DNA from: Selenomonas ruminantium subsp. lactilytica TAM6421
GTDB lineage: Bacteria; Bacillota; Negativicutes; Selenomonadales; Selenomonadaceae
Assembly (NCBI RefSeq): GCF_000284095.1
Contig: NC_017078.1
Coordinates: 124,001-188,000 of the forward strand
Direction: 5' to 3'
DNA length: 64,000 bases
The notes under the pieces were generated by a model that was not told the DNA's origin, did not search any database, and worked only from the letters and a program-made list of their open reading frames with translations. Position 1 is the first letter of the stretch; every line of letters starts with the position of its first letter. The translations under genes and the position numbers were made by a program. This document shows positions 7,981 through 17,004 of the stretch, in pieces.

Positions 7981-9110
7981 GCATGTTGGAGGTAAGGGGG
8001 CTTTGCAAATCTTTTGATACCCTCTCGATACTAGAAAATGTCAATCTCACCGTGGAGGAAGGAGAATGCATTGCCATCATCGGTGCTTCCGGCTGCGGCA
8101 AGAGCATGTTTCTGCGCTCCCTGGAACTATTGGAAGTGCCGGATCAGGGCAGGATCTTCGTTGCGGGACAGGAAATCACGGCGCCGCAGGCTGATGTGGA
8201 TGGTATCCGCCGCCAGATGGGCATGGTTTATCAGAAATTCTTTCTGTTTTCTCATCTGAATGTCATGGATAATCTCTGTCTGGCGCCCATGAAACTTTTG
8301 GGCATGAGCAGACAGGAGGCGGAAGGCCGGGCCAGGGAACTTTTAGCTCAGGTGGGGCTCCTTTCCAAGGCAGAGGCTTCGCCCAAAGTCCTTTCCGGCG
8401 GGCAGCAGCAGCGCATTGCCATCTGTCGCAGCCTGATGATGGAACCGAAGCTGCTGCTCTTTGATGAACCCACCAGCGCCCTTGACCCTACCATGGTGGG
8501 GGAGGTGCTGGCCGTCATACGCATGCTGGCCCGACAGGGTCTGACCATGCTCATCGTTACCCATGAGATGAATTTTGCCCGGGAGGTGGCCGACCGGGTG
8601 CTGTTCTTTGCCGACCGGGGCATCTACGAGGCAGGCACGCCGGAGGAGATCTTCGAGCATCCCCAAAAAACCAAGACCATCGCCTTCATCCAGCGGCAGA
8701 AATCCTTCCGTTATGAAGTGCGGGAGCGGGATTTTGACCTGATGGAAATGCAGGGCGGCATCTGGACTTTCGGGGAAAAATATGGCATCCCGGCCCGGGA
8801 GATATACCGTTTGCAGCTTTGCTGTGAGGAAACCATATACTCTGTTATGGCCGGCTGTTATGGGGAGCATGAGCCAATTTGCCTGGATTTGGAGGTCTTC
8901 TATAGGGAAGCTGGCCGGGAGATCGAGTTGGCGTTTTGCTATCGTGGCAGGAAGTATCATCCGCTGGAAGATGAGCAGGCCAGCGGGGATGAAGCAGGTA
9001 TTTCCTCGGCGGCCATACTCCAAAAAATCGTTTCGGTGCGTTCTTATACTTATGATCAAGGGGAAAACCAGCTGCGGTTTCTGCTCAATCCCCGCAAGAG
9101 CAAAAATTGA
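7977..9110 (+). CDS. Amino-acid ABC transporter ATPase with C-terminal RsbW-like domain
   Basis: Residues 1-245 are a complete ABC ATPase: Walker [10 protein letters not shown]-loop VYQKF, signature LSGGQQQR, Walker [13 protein letters not shown] and the switch histidine in VTHEM. It energises the permease encoded just upstream. The family normally ends near 245 residues; here about 130 more follow. That extension resembles the HATPase fold of RsbW/SpoIIAB serine kinases: [18 protein letters not shown] in the place of the N-box helix, a beta strand region, and [12 protein letters not shown] followed by LRFLL at the end. The ATP-binding asparagine of the N-box is not obvious, so kinase activity is uncertain. 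The fusion suggests a link between transport and partner-switching regulation. Confidence 0.82.
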   Translation: MSMLEVRGLCKSFDTLSILENVNLTVEEGECIAIIGASGCGKSMFLRSLELLEVPDQGRIFVAGQEITAPQADVDGIRRQMGMVYQKFFLFSHLNVMDNLCLAPMKLLGMSRQEAEGRARELLAQVGLLSKAEASPKVLSGGQQQRIAICRSLMMEPKLLLFDEPTSALDPTMVGEVLAVIRMLARQGLTMLIVTHEMNFAREVADRVLFFADRGIYEAGTPEEIFEHPQKTKTIAFIQRQKSFRYEVRERDFDLMEMQGGIWTFGEKYGIPAREIYRLQLCCEETIYSVMAGCYGEHEPICLDLEVFYREAGREIELAFCYRGRKYHPLEDEQASGDEAGISSAAILQKIVSVRSYTYDQGENQLRFLLNPRKSKN

Positions 9111-9162
9111 AGGAAAATTTTGGGAAGGCAAAAGCGGGACTTCACGGCTTATCCCTGCCACT

Positions 9163-9443
9163 ATGGAGCATCTTAAGCCTTACTGCGAGGTCTTTTCCAC
9201 GATGGTACGGGGCAAGGTTACCTTCCTTTTAGGGGAGAGCCTTCCTCAGGAGCGGAAATATAACGACCAGGCTGCGCTTAACGCAATCTTTGGCTGGCTG
9301 TCAGCTATTTGGCCACGGAAAGCCATCTGCTCTATCGTGATGTCCAGCGGTTCCGGGAAAAGACGGCTCCCGATCAGATCAAGCCTACCCATTTTCTGAA
9401 TACTGAGGAAAAGATCAAGTTTTTCCAGGCCGTGCTGGAATGA
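9163..9443 (+). pseudogene. Frameshifted gene of unknown function
   Basis: The frame starting at ATG 9163 (MEHLKPYCEVFSTMVRGKV, on to AALNA) reads well until about 9285. The continuation LWLAVSYLATESHLLYRDVQ to FFQAVLE lies in another frame and ends at 9443. A strong terminator follows 25 bases later, which supports this as the true 3' end of the operon. I do not recognise the family. A one-base error or mutation near 9285-9292 would explain the break. Confidence 0.45.
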
Positions 9444-9467
9444 AAATACATGAAGTTTTATCTGTGT

Positions 9468-9517
9468 CCCGCCAATGGAAATGTCATCATATCCATTGGC
9501 GGGGCACTTCTTTTTTG
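9468..9517 (+). terminator. Rho-independent terminator
   Basis: A 12-bp perfect stem, CCCGCCAATGGA and TCCATTGGCGGG, with a 12-base loop, is followed by CACTTCTTTTTT. It closes the ABC-transporter transcription unit. Confidence 0.85.
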
Positions 9518-9558
9518 ACAGATTCACTTTACAATGTTATAGTCAATATGGAATATTG
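9515..9558 (+). promoter_or_regulatory. Promoter of iorA with palindrome downstream
   Basis: TTGACA (9515-9520) and TATAGT (9538-9543) stand 17 bases apart. Directly after the -10 box lies the inverted repeat CAATAT-GGA-ATATTG (9544-9558), placed at the expected transcription start and so a candidate operator. Confidence 0.65.
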
Positions 9559-9604
9559 TTTGTAATATGTGAATAGAGAGAAAAATTTTAGGAGAGAAAC
9601 AATT

Positions 9605-11422
9605 ATGCATAGCGAATTCCTGATGGGCAACGAGGCGATTGCTCTTGGTGCGCTGGCGGCAGGTGTCAATCTGGCGGCAGGTTATCCGGGAACGCCCTCG
9701 ACAGAAATTCTTGAGACCATTGCCAAACGCGGGGCGGCAGATGTCCACGTGGAATGGTCAATCAACGAAAAGGCCGGGCTGGAGGTGGCTGCAGGGGCAG
9801 CCTACAGCGGCGCCCGTGCCCTGGTGACCATGAAGCAGGTGGGGCTCAACGTGGCCGCCGATCCTTTGATGAGCCTGGAATATATAGGCGTCAAGGGTGG
9901 CATGGTCATTGTGGTGGCCGATGATCCGGGGCCGATTTCCTCCCAGACGGAGCAGGATACGCGGACCTTTGGCATGTTTTCCAAGGTGCCTGTATTTGAC
10001 CCGTCAACGGTGGCCGAGGCTTATGAGATGGTGCAGGAGGCCTTTGCTTTCTCGGAAAAATACCATACGCCGGTGTTCCTGCGGCCGACGACGCGCATCG
10101 ATCATGCCTATGAGGCCATTGAGGTCAAGGATGAGGCAGAATACGAGCAAAAGGAACGGGAGGGATTTGTCAAGGACGCCTCGAAATGGGTGATCTTCCC
10201 GAAACTTTCGGTGCGCAGCCATGCAGCTATCGAGGCGCGCAATGCAGAGCTCAGCAAGGTGTTTTCGGACTATCCGCGCAATAAGATCCTGTCGGGAGCA
10301 GGGCAGCAGGGGAGCCTGCGCAAGGGCATCGCATCCCACGGGGTCAGCAGCATGTACACCCGCGACAATCTGGCCCAGGATAACCACCTGCCGGTGCTGC
10401 ATATAGCGACACCCTTTCCCTTTCCGGAGGAACTGGCGGTCAAATTCCTGGAGGGGCTGGATGAAGTCCTTTGTATCGAGGAGCTTGATCCCGTCATCGA
10501 GCGGGCCCTGCTGATGGTCTGCGGCAAATATCACCTGCCCACCATAATCCGCGGCAAGCTTACTGGCGATATCCAGACAGTCGGTGAAAATACGGTGGAA
10601 TCCGTGGGAAAGGCCATCGATGCATTCCTGGGGCAGTCCCGGCCGGAGGAGAAGGCCGAGGCGGTACCGCCGCTTCCTGTGCGGCCGCCGGTGCTCTGTG
10701 CAGGCTGTCCCCATCGCGCCTCCTTCCTGGCGGTAAAGGAGGCCATGCGCGGACAGAAGACCATATACTGCGGTGACATTGGCTGCTATACCCTGGGCAA
10801 TGCAGCACCCCTTGACATGTGCGATACCTGCCTGTGCATGGGGGCCGGCATCAATATCGCCCAGGGCGTCTACCACATGGATCCCCAGACGAAATGCTTT
10901 GCTTTTGTGGGGGACTCGACCTTCTTTGCGGCGGGCATCACGGGAACGGTCAATGCCTTCTACAATCAGGCGGATATGACCTTGGTGGTGCTGGACAATT
11001 CAACGACGGCCATGACCGGTCATCAGCCTCATCCGGGTACGGGTAAGACCATCCGCGGCGAGGTGGTGGAGGCCGTGAGCATCGAGAAGGTATTGCGAGC
11101 CATTGGCCTTTCGGTGGTGGAGACCGTAAATCCCCTGGATCATGCAGAGGCTGTGGCAACGGTCAAGCGTGTGGCATCAGAGCCTGGCGTCAAGGCCATC
11201 ATCTTCAAGTCCCCCTGTGTCGTGCTGGCGAAGCCGGCGGCACGTTCCAAGGTAGAGGCTGAAAAGTGTATCGGCTGTCAGAAATGCATTCGGTCCCTGG
11301 GATGTCCTGCGTTGGTGCTGCAGGAGGGCAAGGCCTTTATCGATGAAACACTCTGCACAGGCTGCACGCTCTGTGAGAGCATCTGCCCGGTGGGAGCAAT
11401 AGCGGGAGGTGAGAAGTTATGA
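9605..11422 (+). CDS. iorA: Indolepyruvate:ferredoxin oxidoreductase, alpha subunit
   Basis: A 605-residue thiamine-diphosphate enzyme that decarboxylates aryl pyruvates, made from Trp, Phe and Tyr, to aryl-acetyl-CoA while reducing ferredoxin. The N-terminal pyrimidine-binding domain starts MGNEAIALGALAAGVNLAAG; the ThDP site is in GDIGCYTLGNAAPL and GDSTFFAAGITG. Two C-terminal 4Fe-4S motifs are present (CIGCQKCIRSLGC and CTGCTLCESIC); the first has a longer last spacing than usual. The ATG at 9605 has GGAGAG upstream. The stop overlaps iorB by 4 bases. Confidence 0.95.
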   Translation: MHSEFLMGNEAIALGALAAGVNLAAGYPGTPSTEILETIAKRGAADVHVEWSINEKAGLEVAAGAAYSGARALVTMKQVGLNVAADPLMSLEYIGVKGGMVIVVADDPGPISSQTEQDTRTFGMFSKVPVFDPSTVAEAYEMVQEAFAFSEKYHTPVFLRPTTRIDHAYEAIEVKDEAEYEQKEREGFVKDASKWVIFPKLSVRSHAAIEARNAELSKVFSDYPRNKILSGAGQQGSLRKGIASHGVSSMYTRDNLAQDNHLPVLHIATPFPFPEELAVKFLEGLDEVLCIEELDPVIERALLMVCGKYHLPTIIRGKLTGDIQTVGENTVESVGKAIDAFLGQSRPEEKAEAVPPLPVRPPVLCAGCPHRASFLAVKEAMRGQKTIYCGDIGCYTLGNAAPLDMCDTCLCMGAGINIAQGVYHMDPQTKCFAFVGDSTFFAAGITGTVNAFYNQADMTLVVLDNSTTAMTGHQPHPGTGKTIRGEVVEAVSIEKVLRAIGLSVVETVNPLDHAEAVATVKRVASEPGVKAIIFKSPCVVLAKPAARSKVEAEKCIGCQKCIRSLGCPALVLQEGKAFIDETLCTGCTLCESICPVGAIAGGEKL

Positions 11423-11991
11423 GTACCGACATCATTCTCTGCGGCGTCGGCGGTCAGGGGACGATTCTCGCGTCCAAGCTGATTGCGGCAGCGGCCATGA
11501 AAAAGGGAATTCCCGTCAAGACGGCGGAAACCATCGGCATGGCCCAGCGCGGCGGCAGTGTGTTCAGCCATCTGCGGCTGGGGGCCGGCGAGGGCTCGCC
11601 CCTGATTGGCAAAAAACGGGCAGATCTCATCATTGCCTTTGAGCCGGCCGAGGCCGTGCGGCAGATGCCCTTTTTAAAGGAAGGCGGCAGTGTCGTCGTC
11701 AGCAGCCGCCCCATCCTGCCCGTCAGCGCCATGATTGGCGATGCGACTTATGAGGTGGAAAGCATTATGGCTTACCTGCGCGATAAGGTTGACAGGCTGA
11801 CGGTGGTGGACAGCGATGCCGCGGCAAGGGAACTGGGCTCGATGAAAGTGCTCAACGTGGTTCTGCTGGGTGCGGCGGTGCGCAGCGGCGCACTGGGGCT
11901 TTCTGAGCAGGATATCCTGGCCGCCATCCATGAACGGGTTCCCGCAAGATTCCATGAACTCAATGAAAAGGCCCTGGCCTTTGCCCGCTGA
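11419..11991 (+). CDS. iorB: Indolepyruvate:ferredoxin oxidoreductase, beta subunit
   Basis: A 190-residue gamma-type subunit of 2-oxoacid:ferredoxin oxidoreductases. The start CGVGGQGTILASKLIA and the GMAQRGGSVFSHLRLG segment are family hallmarks. Its start codon overlaps the iorA stop (ATGA), so the two chains are made together. It is followed 22 bases later by a phenylacetate-CoA ligase gene. Confidence 0.95.
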   Translation: MSTDIILCGVGGQGTILASKLIAAAAMKKGIPVKTAETIGMAQRGGSVFSHLRLGAGEGSPLIGKKRADLIIAFEPAEAVRQMPFLKEGGSVVVSSRPILPVSAMIGDATYEVESIMAYLRDKVDRLTVVDSDAAARELGSMKVLNVVLLGAAVRSGALGLSEQDILAAIHERVPARFHELNEKALAFAR

Positions 11992-12013
11992 TATAGATAT
12001 TGGAGGAGAAGCT

Positions 12014-13249
12014 ATGCAGATCAACGAACAGCAGCTCAATATGGTAAACCGGCAGGTGGAACGCCTGCTGGATGCAAATAACTTCTATGGCCAGCGCCTG
12101 CGCGAGGCCGGCATCGAAAAGGTGGAGACCCGGGAGGACTTTCTGAACCTGCCCTTCTCGGAAAAGCAGGATTTGCGCGATGCTTATCCCCTGGGACTCA
12201 TGGCCGTGCCGGAGCGTCAGGTTGTACGCATCCATTCTTCCTCGGGCACGACGGGCACACCGGTCATCATTCCCTATACGGCCAAAGATGTCGATGACTG
12301 GGCCGAGATGTTCAAGCGCTGCTATGAATTCGCCGGCATCACGAATAAAGACCGCATCCAGATCACGCCGGGCTACGGACTTTGGACAGCGGGCATTGGC
12401 TTCCAGAATGGTGCCGAGAAACTGGGCGCCATGGTCGTGCCCATGGGGCCGGGTAATACGGATAAGCAATTGCAGTTCATGATGGATATGAAGACCACCG
12501 TGCTCACGGCGACGTCCTCCTATGCTTTGCTGTTGGCGGAGGAAATTGAAAAGCGCGGCATTAGGGACAAGATCCATCTGAAGAAGGGTGTCATCGGTTC
12601 TGAGCGTTGGAGTGCGAAGATGCGCGAGCGCATCGCAAGTGAACTGGGCATCGAGCTTTACGATATCTACGGCTTGACGGAAATCTACGGGCCGGGCATC
12701 GGCATCAGCTGCTCCCGTGATACAGGCATGCATTACTGGGATGATTTCATCTATCTGGAAATCATCGATCCCGAGACGGGAGAGAACCTGCCGGATGGTG
12801 AATACGGCGAGATCGTCATCACGACGCTGGTCAAGGAAGGCGCGCCGCTGATCCGCTTCCGCACCCATGACATCTCGCGCATCGTGCCGGGGGATTGCCC
12901 CTGTGGCAGCCGTTTCCCACGTATCGATACGCTGGTGGGGCGCAGCGATGACATGTTCAAGATCAAAGGTGTCAACGTGTTCCCGAAACAGATTGAGGAA
13001 ATCCTGCAGACCTTCCCCGAGCTGTCCAGCGAATATCAGATTCGCATCTCTCATCTCGACGGTAAGGATACCATGCGCATCTATATCGAGACGAATGGCT
13101 CGGTGAACTTCCAGCAGATGGCCGAAAGAGTTGCGCAAAGGGTCAAGAGCCGCATCGGCTTCACGCCAATCGTCAAAGTGGTAGAACTCGGCCTGCTGCC
13201 GCGCAGCGAAAAGAAAACCAAGCGTGTCATCGATGAGCGGTTTGACTAA
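12014..13249 (+). CDS. paaK: Phenylacetate-CoA ligase
   Basis: A 411-residue AMP-forming ligase. The P-loop-like motif HSSSGTTGTP (about residues 75-84) binds ATP, and the C-terminal lid is seen from GRSDDMFKIKGVNVFP onward. Next to iorAB the enzyme most likely runs backwards in the cell, turning aryl-acetyl-CoA into arylacetate with ATP gain, as proposed for amino-acid fermenting anaerobes; that direction is inference. GGAGGAGAAG precedes the ATG at 12014. A terminator follows at 13282. Confidence 0.92.
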   Translation: MQINEQQLNMVNRQVERLLDANNFYGQRLREAGIEKVETREDFLNLPFSEKQDLRDAYPLGLMAVPERQVVRIHSSSGTTGTPVIIPYTAKDVDDWAEMFKRCYEFAGITNKDRIQITPGYGLWTAGIGFQNGAEKLGAMVVPMGPGNTDKQLQFMMDMKTTVLTATSSYALLLAEEIEKRGIRDKIHLKKGVIGSERWSAKMRERIASELGIELYDIYGLTEIYGPGIGISCSRDTGMHYWDDFIYLEIIDPETGENLPDGEYGEIVITTLVKEGAPLIRFRTHDISRIVPGDCPCGSRFPRIDTLVGRSDDMFKIKGVNVFPKQIEEILQTFPELSSEYQIRISHLDGKDTMRIYIETNGSVNFQQMAERVAQRVKSRIGFTPIVKVVELGLLPRSEKKTKRVIDERFD

Positions 13250-13281
13250 AATAGGAACAACGCCAATATCATTCCTTTTCT

Positions 13282-13310
13282 GACCTTGCTTAGCAGGGTC
13301 TTTTTCTTTT
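13282..13310 (+). terminator. Terminator after iorA-iorB-paaK
   Basis: Stem GACCTTGC / GCAGGGTC (one G-U pair) with loop TTA is followed by TTTTTCTTTT. Confidence 0.8.
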
Positions 13311-13324
13311 AGGAAAATAATGGC

Positions 13325-13376
13325 TTGACATAGTGTGGTAATATATACTATACTTAATACAGTAAAAGTTACCACA
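13325..13376 (+). promoter_or_regulatory. Promoter and candidate operator of the NAD salvage operon
   Basis: TTGACA (13325-13330) and TATACT (13349-13354) are 18 bases apart. The promoter is bracketed by a perfect inverted repeat, TGTGGTAA at 13334-13341 and TTACCACA at 13369-13376. The first gene downstream encodes an NrtR-like regulator, so autoregulation through this region is likely. The spacing does not match a compact NrtR box known to me. Confidence 0.55.
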
Positions 13377-13430
13377 TAGAATATGGTAGATATTACCCGG
13401 ATGAAGATATAGGAAGGACAAAAGCGAGGC

Positions 13431-14234
13431 ATGACAATGGGCACAGAAGAAAGAAGCAAAGAAGAGCAGGAATTCCTGAAAAATTATGATGTCAGCAAGT
13501 ACGAGCGGCCCTCTGTTACCGCTGATGTGGTGATCATCACCGTGGATGAGGACAACGAGCTGAACGTGCTGCTGATCAAGCGTGGCGGGCACCCTTACAA
13601 GGATCATTGGGCAATTCCCGGTGGATTTTTGGAAGCGGGCAGAGAATCCATCGATGAAGCTGCGGCCCGTGAACTATATGAGGAAACAGGCGTCAAAGTT
13701 TCCGATGGCATTGACCTGCGGCAGCTGATCACCGTGGGAACGCCTGACCGTGACCCTAGAACCCACGTGGTCAGTGTGGTTTACACAGCCCTGGTTCCCA
13801 AAAGCCTGCTGCATATTCAGGCCGGGGATGATGCCAAGGAGGCGATGCTGTTCAAGATCCGCAAGGGCTATGACGAAAATGGGGATTTTTCCACTTATTT
13901 TGTGGGGGATAAGTGCTCCATCACCATGAACAATCTTGCCTTTGATCATGGAGAGCTGATTCTTACCGCCTTGCAGCGTCTGCGGGGCAGGTTGAATTAT
14001 ACCCAGGATGCCTTTGCGCTGCTGAAGGATAAGTCCAAATTTGATATTGCCGAATTGATGAAAGTGCATGAGGCCATTCTGTTCCAGAAACTGGACCGGT
14101 CAAATTTCAGAAAGATGTTCCTGCGGGAATACGTGAAAAAGCATCTGGTCAAGGAGCTGGGCAAGTACGATGCGGAAGGAAAACCGCCAACGACCATGTA
14201 CAAATACCTGGGTTCGGCGGAATACAACATCTGA
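13431..14234 (+). CDS. nrtR: NrtR-like Nudix-domain transcriptional regulator of NAD metabolism
   Basis: A 267-residue protein with an N-terminal Nudix domain (about 25-165) and a C-terminal winged-helix part, the NrtR architecture, in which ADP-ribose binding relieves DNA binding. The Nudix box region reads GGFLEAGRESIDEAAARE followed by LYEETGV; compared with the GX5EX7REUXEEXGU consensus it has one additional residue before the first Glu, so hydrolase activity may be lost, as in many NrtR regulators. The operon context (nicotinamidase, nicotinate phosphoribosyltransferase, NAD synthetase) strongly supports the assignment. The alternative is an ADP-ribose pyrophosphatase. Confidence 0.82.
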   Translation: MTMGTEERSKEEQEFLKNYDVSKYERPSVTADVVIITVDEDNELNVLLIKRGGHPYKDHWAIPGGFLEAGRESIDEAAARELYEETGVKVSDGIDLRQLITVGTPDRDPRTHVVSVVYTALVPKSLLHIQAGDDAKEAMLFKIRKGYDENGDFSTYFVGDKCSITMNNLAFDHGELILTALQRLRGRLNYTQDAFALLKDKSKFDIAELMKVHEAILFQKLDRSNFRKMFLREYVKKHLVKELGKYDAEGKPPTTMYKYLGSAEYNI

Positions 14235-14251
14235 CAGAGGGGGAAAACAAA

Positions 14252-14806
14252 ATGGAAAAGAAGATTTTAGTCGTGGTCGATATGCAGAATGACTTCACCA
14301 CCGGGGCTTTGGGCTCCAAGGAAGCGGTGTCCATTATCCGCAACGTATCCACGAAAATCAATGCAGCCAGAAGACATGGCGATATGATTATCTTCACCCA
14401 GGATACCCACGGCGATGACTATATGCAGACCGAAGAAGGCAGGAACCTGCCCGTTCCGCACTGCATTAAGGGGACTGAGGGCTGGCAGCTGGTAGAAGGG
14501 CTTCAGGCAGACGGGGACAACATCTTCGAGAAGGAAACCTTTGGTTCCGTTAAGCTGGGAAGATTCCTGGAAGACATGGGAACAACGGGTGAAGGCTATA
14601 CAATTGAGCTGGTGGGGCTCTGCACGGATATCTGCGTGCTCTCAAATGTGGCGATTGCCAAAGCGGCAATGCCCAATGCGCATATCGTTGTGGATGCAGC
14701 CTGCTGTGCTGGCGTTACGCCTGCATCCCATGATACGGCCCTTAACGCCATGAAGGCGATTCAGGTCGAAGTCCTCCATCAGGGCAATGAACCTTGGAGA
14801 AATTAA
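14252..14806 (+). CDS. pncA: Nicotinamidase-like cysteine hydrolase
   Basis: An isochorismatase-fold hydrolase of 184 residues which deamidates nicotinamide to nicotinate. The catalytic triad is visible: Asp in VVVDMQNDF, Lys in IFEKETFGS and Cys in GLCTDICVLSN. It sits 17 bases after nrtR and 46 bases before pncB. The start has GAGGGGG upstream. Confidence 0.9.
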   Translation: MEKKILVVVDMQNDFTTGALGSKEAVSIIRNVSTKINAARRHGDMIIFTQDTHGDDYMQTEEGRNLPVPHCIKGTEGWQLVEGLQADGDNIFEKETFGSVKLGRFLEDMGTTGEGYTIELVGLCTDICVLSNVAIAKAAMPNAHIVVDAACCAGVTPASHDTALNAMKAIQVEVLHQGNEPWRN

Positions 14807-14852
14807 GATAAATAAGAAAGCGGGGTGAAGCGGGCAGCGGCTCGCAGGCAAT

Positions 14853-16070
14853 ATGAAGTTCAAGCAGATTATCAACTCTTTATTGGAAACAGATCTTTAT
14901 AAATTCAGTATGGGACAGGCCATTTTTCATCAGTATAGCGAGTATGAGACCAACTGGACCTTCAAGTGCCGCAACAAGGACGTGAAGTTCTCGCCGGAGA
15001 TGGTAGCGGAAATCAAGGAGCAGATCAAGGCGTTCTGCAGCCTCCGTTTCACCGAGGAAGAACTCCAGTATCTTGCGGGTATCAAATGGCTGAAGAAGTC
15101 CTATATCAACCATCTCCGCCTGTGGAAGCCGGACTTTGAGGACTTCACCATCGAGGCAGGGGGAGACAGTGGGCTTATTATTGAAGCGGAGGGAACCTGG
15201 CTGGATACCTCCATGTATGAGATTCCGACGCTGGCCATTGTGAACGAAGTATACTTCCGCTTCCGTGACGACTACGACGCCCTGCTGGAAAGCTCAAAAG
15301 AACGCACCAGAGCAAAGGCTGACCTTTTGCGGACTGGCGTATACTGGCTCCCGGTGTTCTCCGAGTTCGGCCTGCGCCGCCGTCTCTGCGCTGAGGCGCA
15401 GGAATATGCCATTGAGCAGTTCGCCAACCTGGACAACAACGACGTTATCCGTTCCTTCTTCGTGGGCACATCCAATGTCTATCTGGCCAAGAAGTACGGC
15501 GTAAAGTCTGTGGGCACCATGGCCCATGAATGGATTATGGCAGCCGGGCAGGGCAACCACCTTTACAATCCGAGTTACGGCAATCATGTTGCCCTCCGTT
15601 CGTGGGTGCAGGAGTATGGCGTGGATAATGGCATCGCGCTGACGGACACTTTGACGACGGACTGCTTCCTGCGGGATTTTGACAAGACTTTGGCCACTCT
15701 GTTCAGCGGTGTCCGTCACGACTCTGGCGATCCCATCCTTTGGGGGGACAAGATCATCGACCACTACACCCGTCTGGGAATCAATCCCGCCACGAAGACG
15801 CTGCTGTTCTCCGATTCCCTGAACTTTGAAAAGGCGGATAAGATTGCCCGTTACTTCCAGGGGAAGGCCAAGGTGGCCTTTGGTATCGGCACGTACATTT
15901 CCAACGACACCTATGCGGAACCCCTGAACATCGTCATGAAGATTACGAAATGCAATGGTCAGGATGTGGCCAAAATCAGCGATACGGCAGGTAAGGGCAT
16001 GTGCAAGAATCAGGAGTACGTCGATTATCTGCAGCGAGCGATTGACTGGCGGCTGAAACACAACGACTGA
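14853..16070 (+). CDS. pncB: Nicotinate phosphoribosyltransferase
   Basis: A 405-residue enzyme that joins nicotinate to phosphoribosyl pyrophosphate, giving nicotinate mononucleotide in the Preiss-Handler pathway. Features are TDLYKFSMGQA at the N-terminus, the histidine in GTMAHEWIMA that is phosphorylated during ATP-driven turnover, and GVRHDSGDP with the PRPP-binding region. The ribosome site is weak (CAGG), unlike its neighbours. Confidence 0.94.
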   Translation: MKFKQIINSLLETDLYKFSMGQAIFHQYSEYETNWTFKCRNKDVKFSPEMVAEIKEQIKAFCSLRFTEEELQYLAGIKWLKKSYINHLRLWKPDFEDFTIEAGGDSGLIIEAEGTWLDTSMYEIPTLAIVNEVYFRFRDDYDALLESSKERTRAKADLLRTGVYWLPVFSEFGLRRRLCAEAQEYAIEQFANLDNNDVIRSFFVGTSNVYLAKKYGVKSVGTMAHEWIMAAGQGNHLYNPSYGNHVALRSWVQEYGVDNGIALTDTLTTDCFLRDFDKTLATLFSGVRHDSGDPILWGDKIIDHYTRLGINPATKTLLFSDSLNFEKADKIARYFQGKAKVAFGIGTYISNDTYAEPLNIVMKITKCNGQDVAKISDTAGKGMCKNQEYVDYLQRAIDWRLKHND

Positions 16071-16088
16071 GAAACGGAGGGAAACAAA

Positions 16089-16871
16089 ATGGCTGAGTTC
16101 AAGAAATATCCCAAGTTTAATGCCGAGGAGGACAAGGATAAGATTGTTGCTTTTCTCAAGGACTGGTTTGCCCAGAATGGCCCGACGGCAAATGCTGTGA
16201 TCGGGATTTCCGGAGGCAAGGATTCTTCCGTTGCTGCTGCCCTGTGCGTGGAGGCCTTGGGAAAGGACCGGGTAATAGGCGTCCTGATGCCCAATGGGGT
16301 GCAGTCAGATATTGACGATGCGCTCAAACTAGTCAACCATCTGGGCATCAAATATCGGATTGTGAACATTGGAGCGCCGTATAAGGAAATGCTGAAAGCC
16401 TTGCAGTACACGGAAGCCCCCAGCAATAACAACTTCCATTTTGCCGTGACGGATGCCCTTAGGCAGAACCTCCCGCCCCGTCTGCGTATGGCTGCATTGT
16501 ACGCCGTGGCTCAGGGACTAAAAGAGGGAGGCCGTGTCCTTAATACTTGCAATTTGAGCGAGGATTACGTGGGGTATGCTACCAAGTTTGGAGACGGAGC
16601 GGGGGACGTTGCGCCTTTGGCTGCTTATACTGTGACCGAAATACGGGCCATCGGTGATCTTCTGGCCCTGCCCGCGGAACTGGTTCATAAAGCTCCATCT
16701 GATGGGCTTTGCGGGAAGACGGACGAAGACAATCTCGGTTTTACCTATGCTGTGCTGGATCAGTACATTATGACAGGGGAATGTGAGGACGAGGCCGTCA
16801 AGGCCAATATTGATCGCCGTCATGCAATCAATAAACATAAATTGGAACTGATGCCTGTGGTTAATCGATAA
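16089..16871 (+). CDS. nadE: NH3-dependent NAD synthetase
   Basis: A 260-residue enzyme making NAD from nicotinate adenine dinucleotide. The ATP pyrophosphatase P-loop is ISGGKDSSVAAAL. There is no N-terminal glutaminase domain, so ammonia is the nitrogen donor. It is the last gene of the nrtR-pncA-pncB-nadE operon. No nadD is present here. Confidence 0.93.
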   Translation: MAEFKKYPKFNAEEDKDKIVAFLKDWFAQNGPTANAVIGISGGKDSSVAAALCVEALGKDRVIGVLMPNGVQSDIDDALKLVNHLGIKYRIVNIGAPYKEMLKALQYTEAPSNNNFHFAVTDALRQNLPPRLRMAALYAVAQGLKEGGRVLNTCNLSEDYVGYATKFGDGAGDVAPLAAYTVTEIRAIGDLLALPAELVHKAPSDGLCGKTDEDNLGFTYAVLDQYIMTGECEDEAVKANIDRRHAINKHKLELMPVVNR

Positions 16872-16874
16872 GAT

Positions 16875-16973
16875 ATGGTGTTATCTGTGTATTGGGAGCA
16901 AAGGAGAGACTGGTTTGAGCAGATTGAGTACAGCACCGATAATGTCAAAATACTGTTGAATTTATTGGCATGA
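16875..16973 (+). pseudogene. Internally deleted remnant of a fliB paralogue (32 codons left)
   Basis: The peptide MVLSVYWEQRRDWFEQIEYS, continuing to NLLA, joins two separated parts of the intact fliB locus at 30.8-31.66 kb: the leader just before its start (ATGGCGTTCTTTGCATATTGG there, in a frame reading MAFFAYWKQRREW) and its last 20 codons (EQIEYSTENVKLLLELLV). The missing middle is about 800 bases. The join is in frame and lies near a shared TGGT. Confidence 0.75.
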
Positions 16974-17004
16974 TTGGACGATTAAGGAAACATCTTAGTG
17001 AAAG

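Noticed and set aside
11960-13459. 499-codon minus-strand frame over paaK
   Set aside because: It is antisense to paaK, has no ribosome site and no family resemblance.
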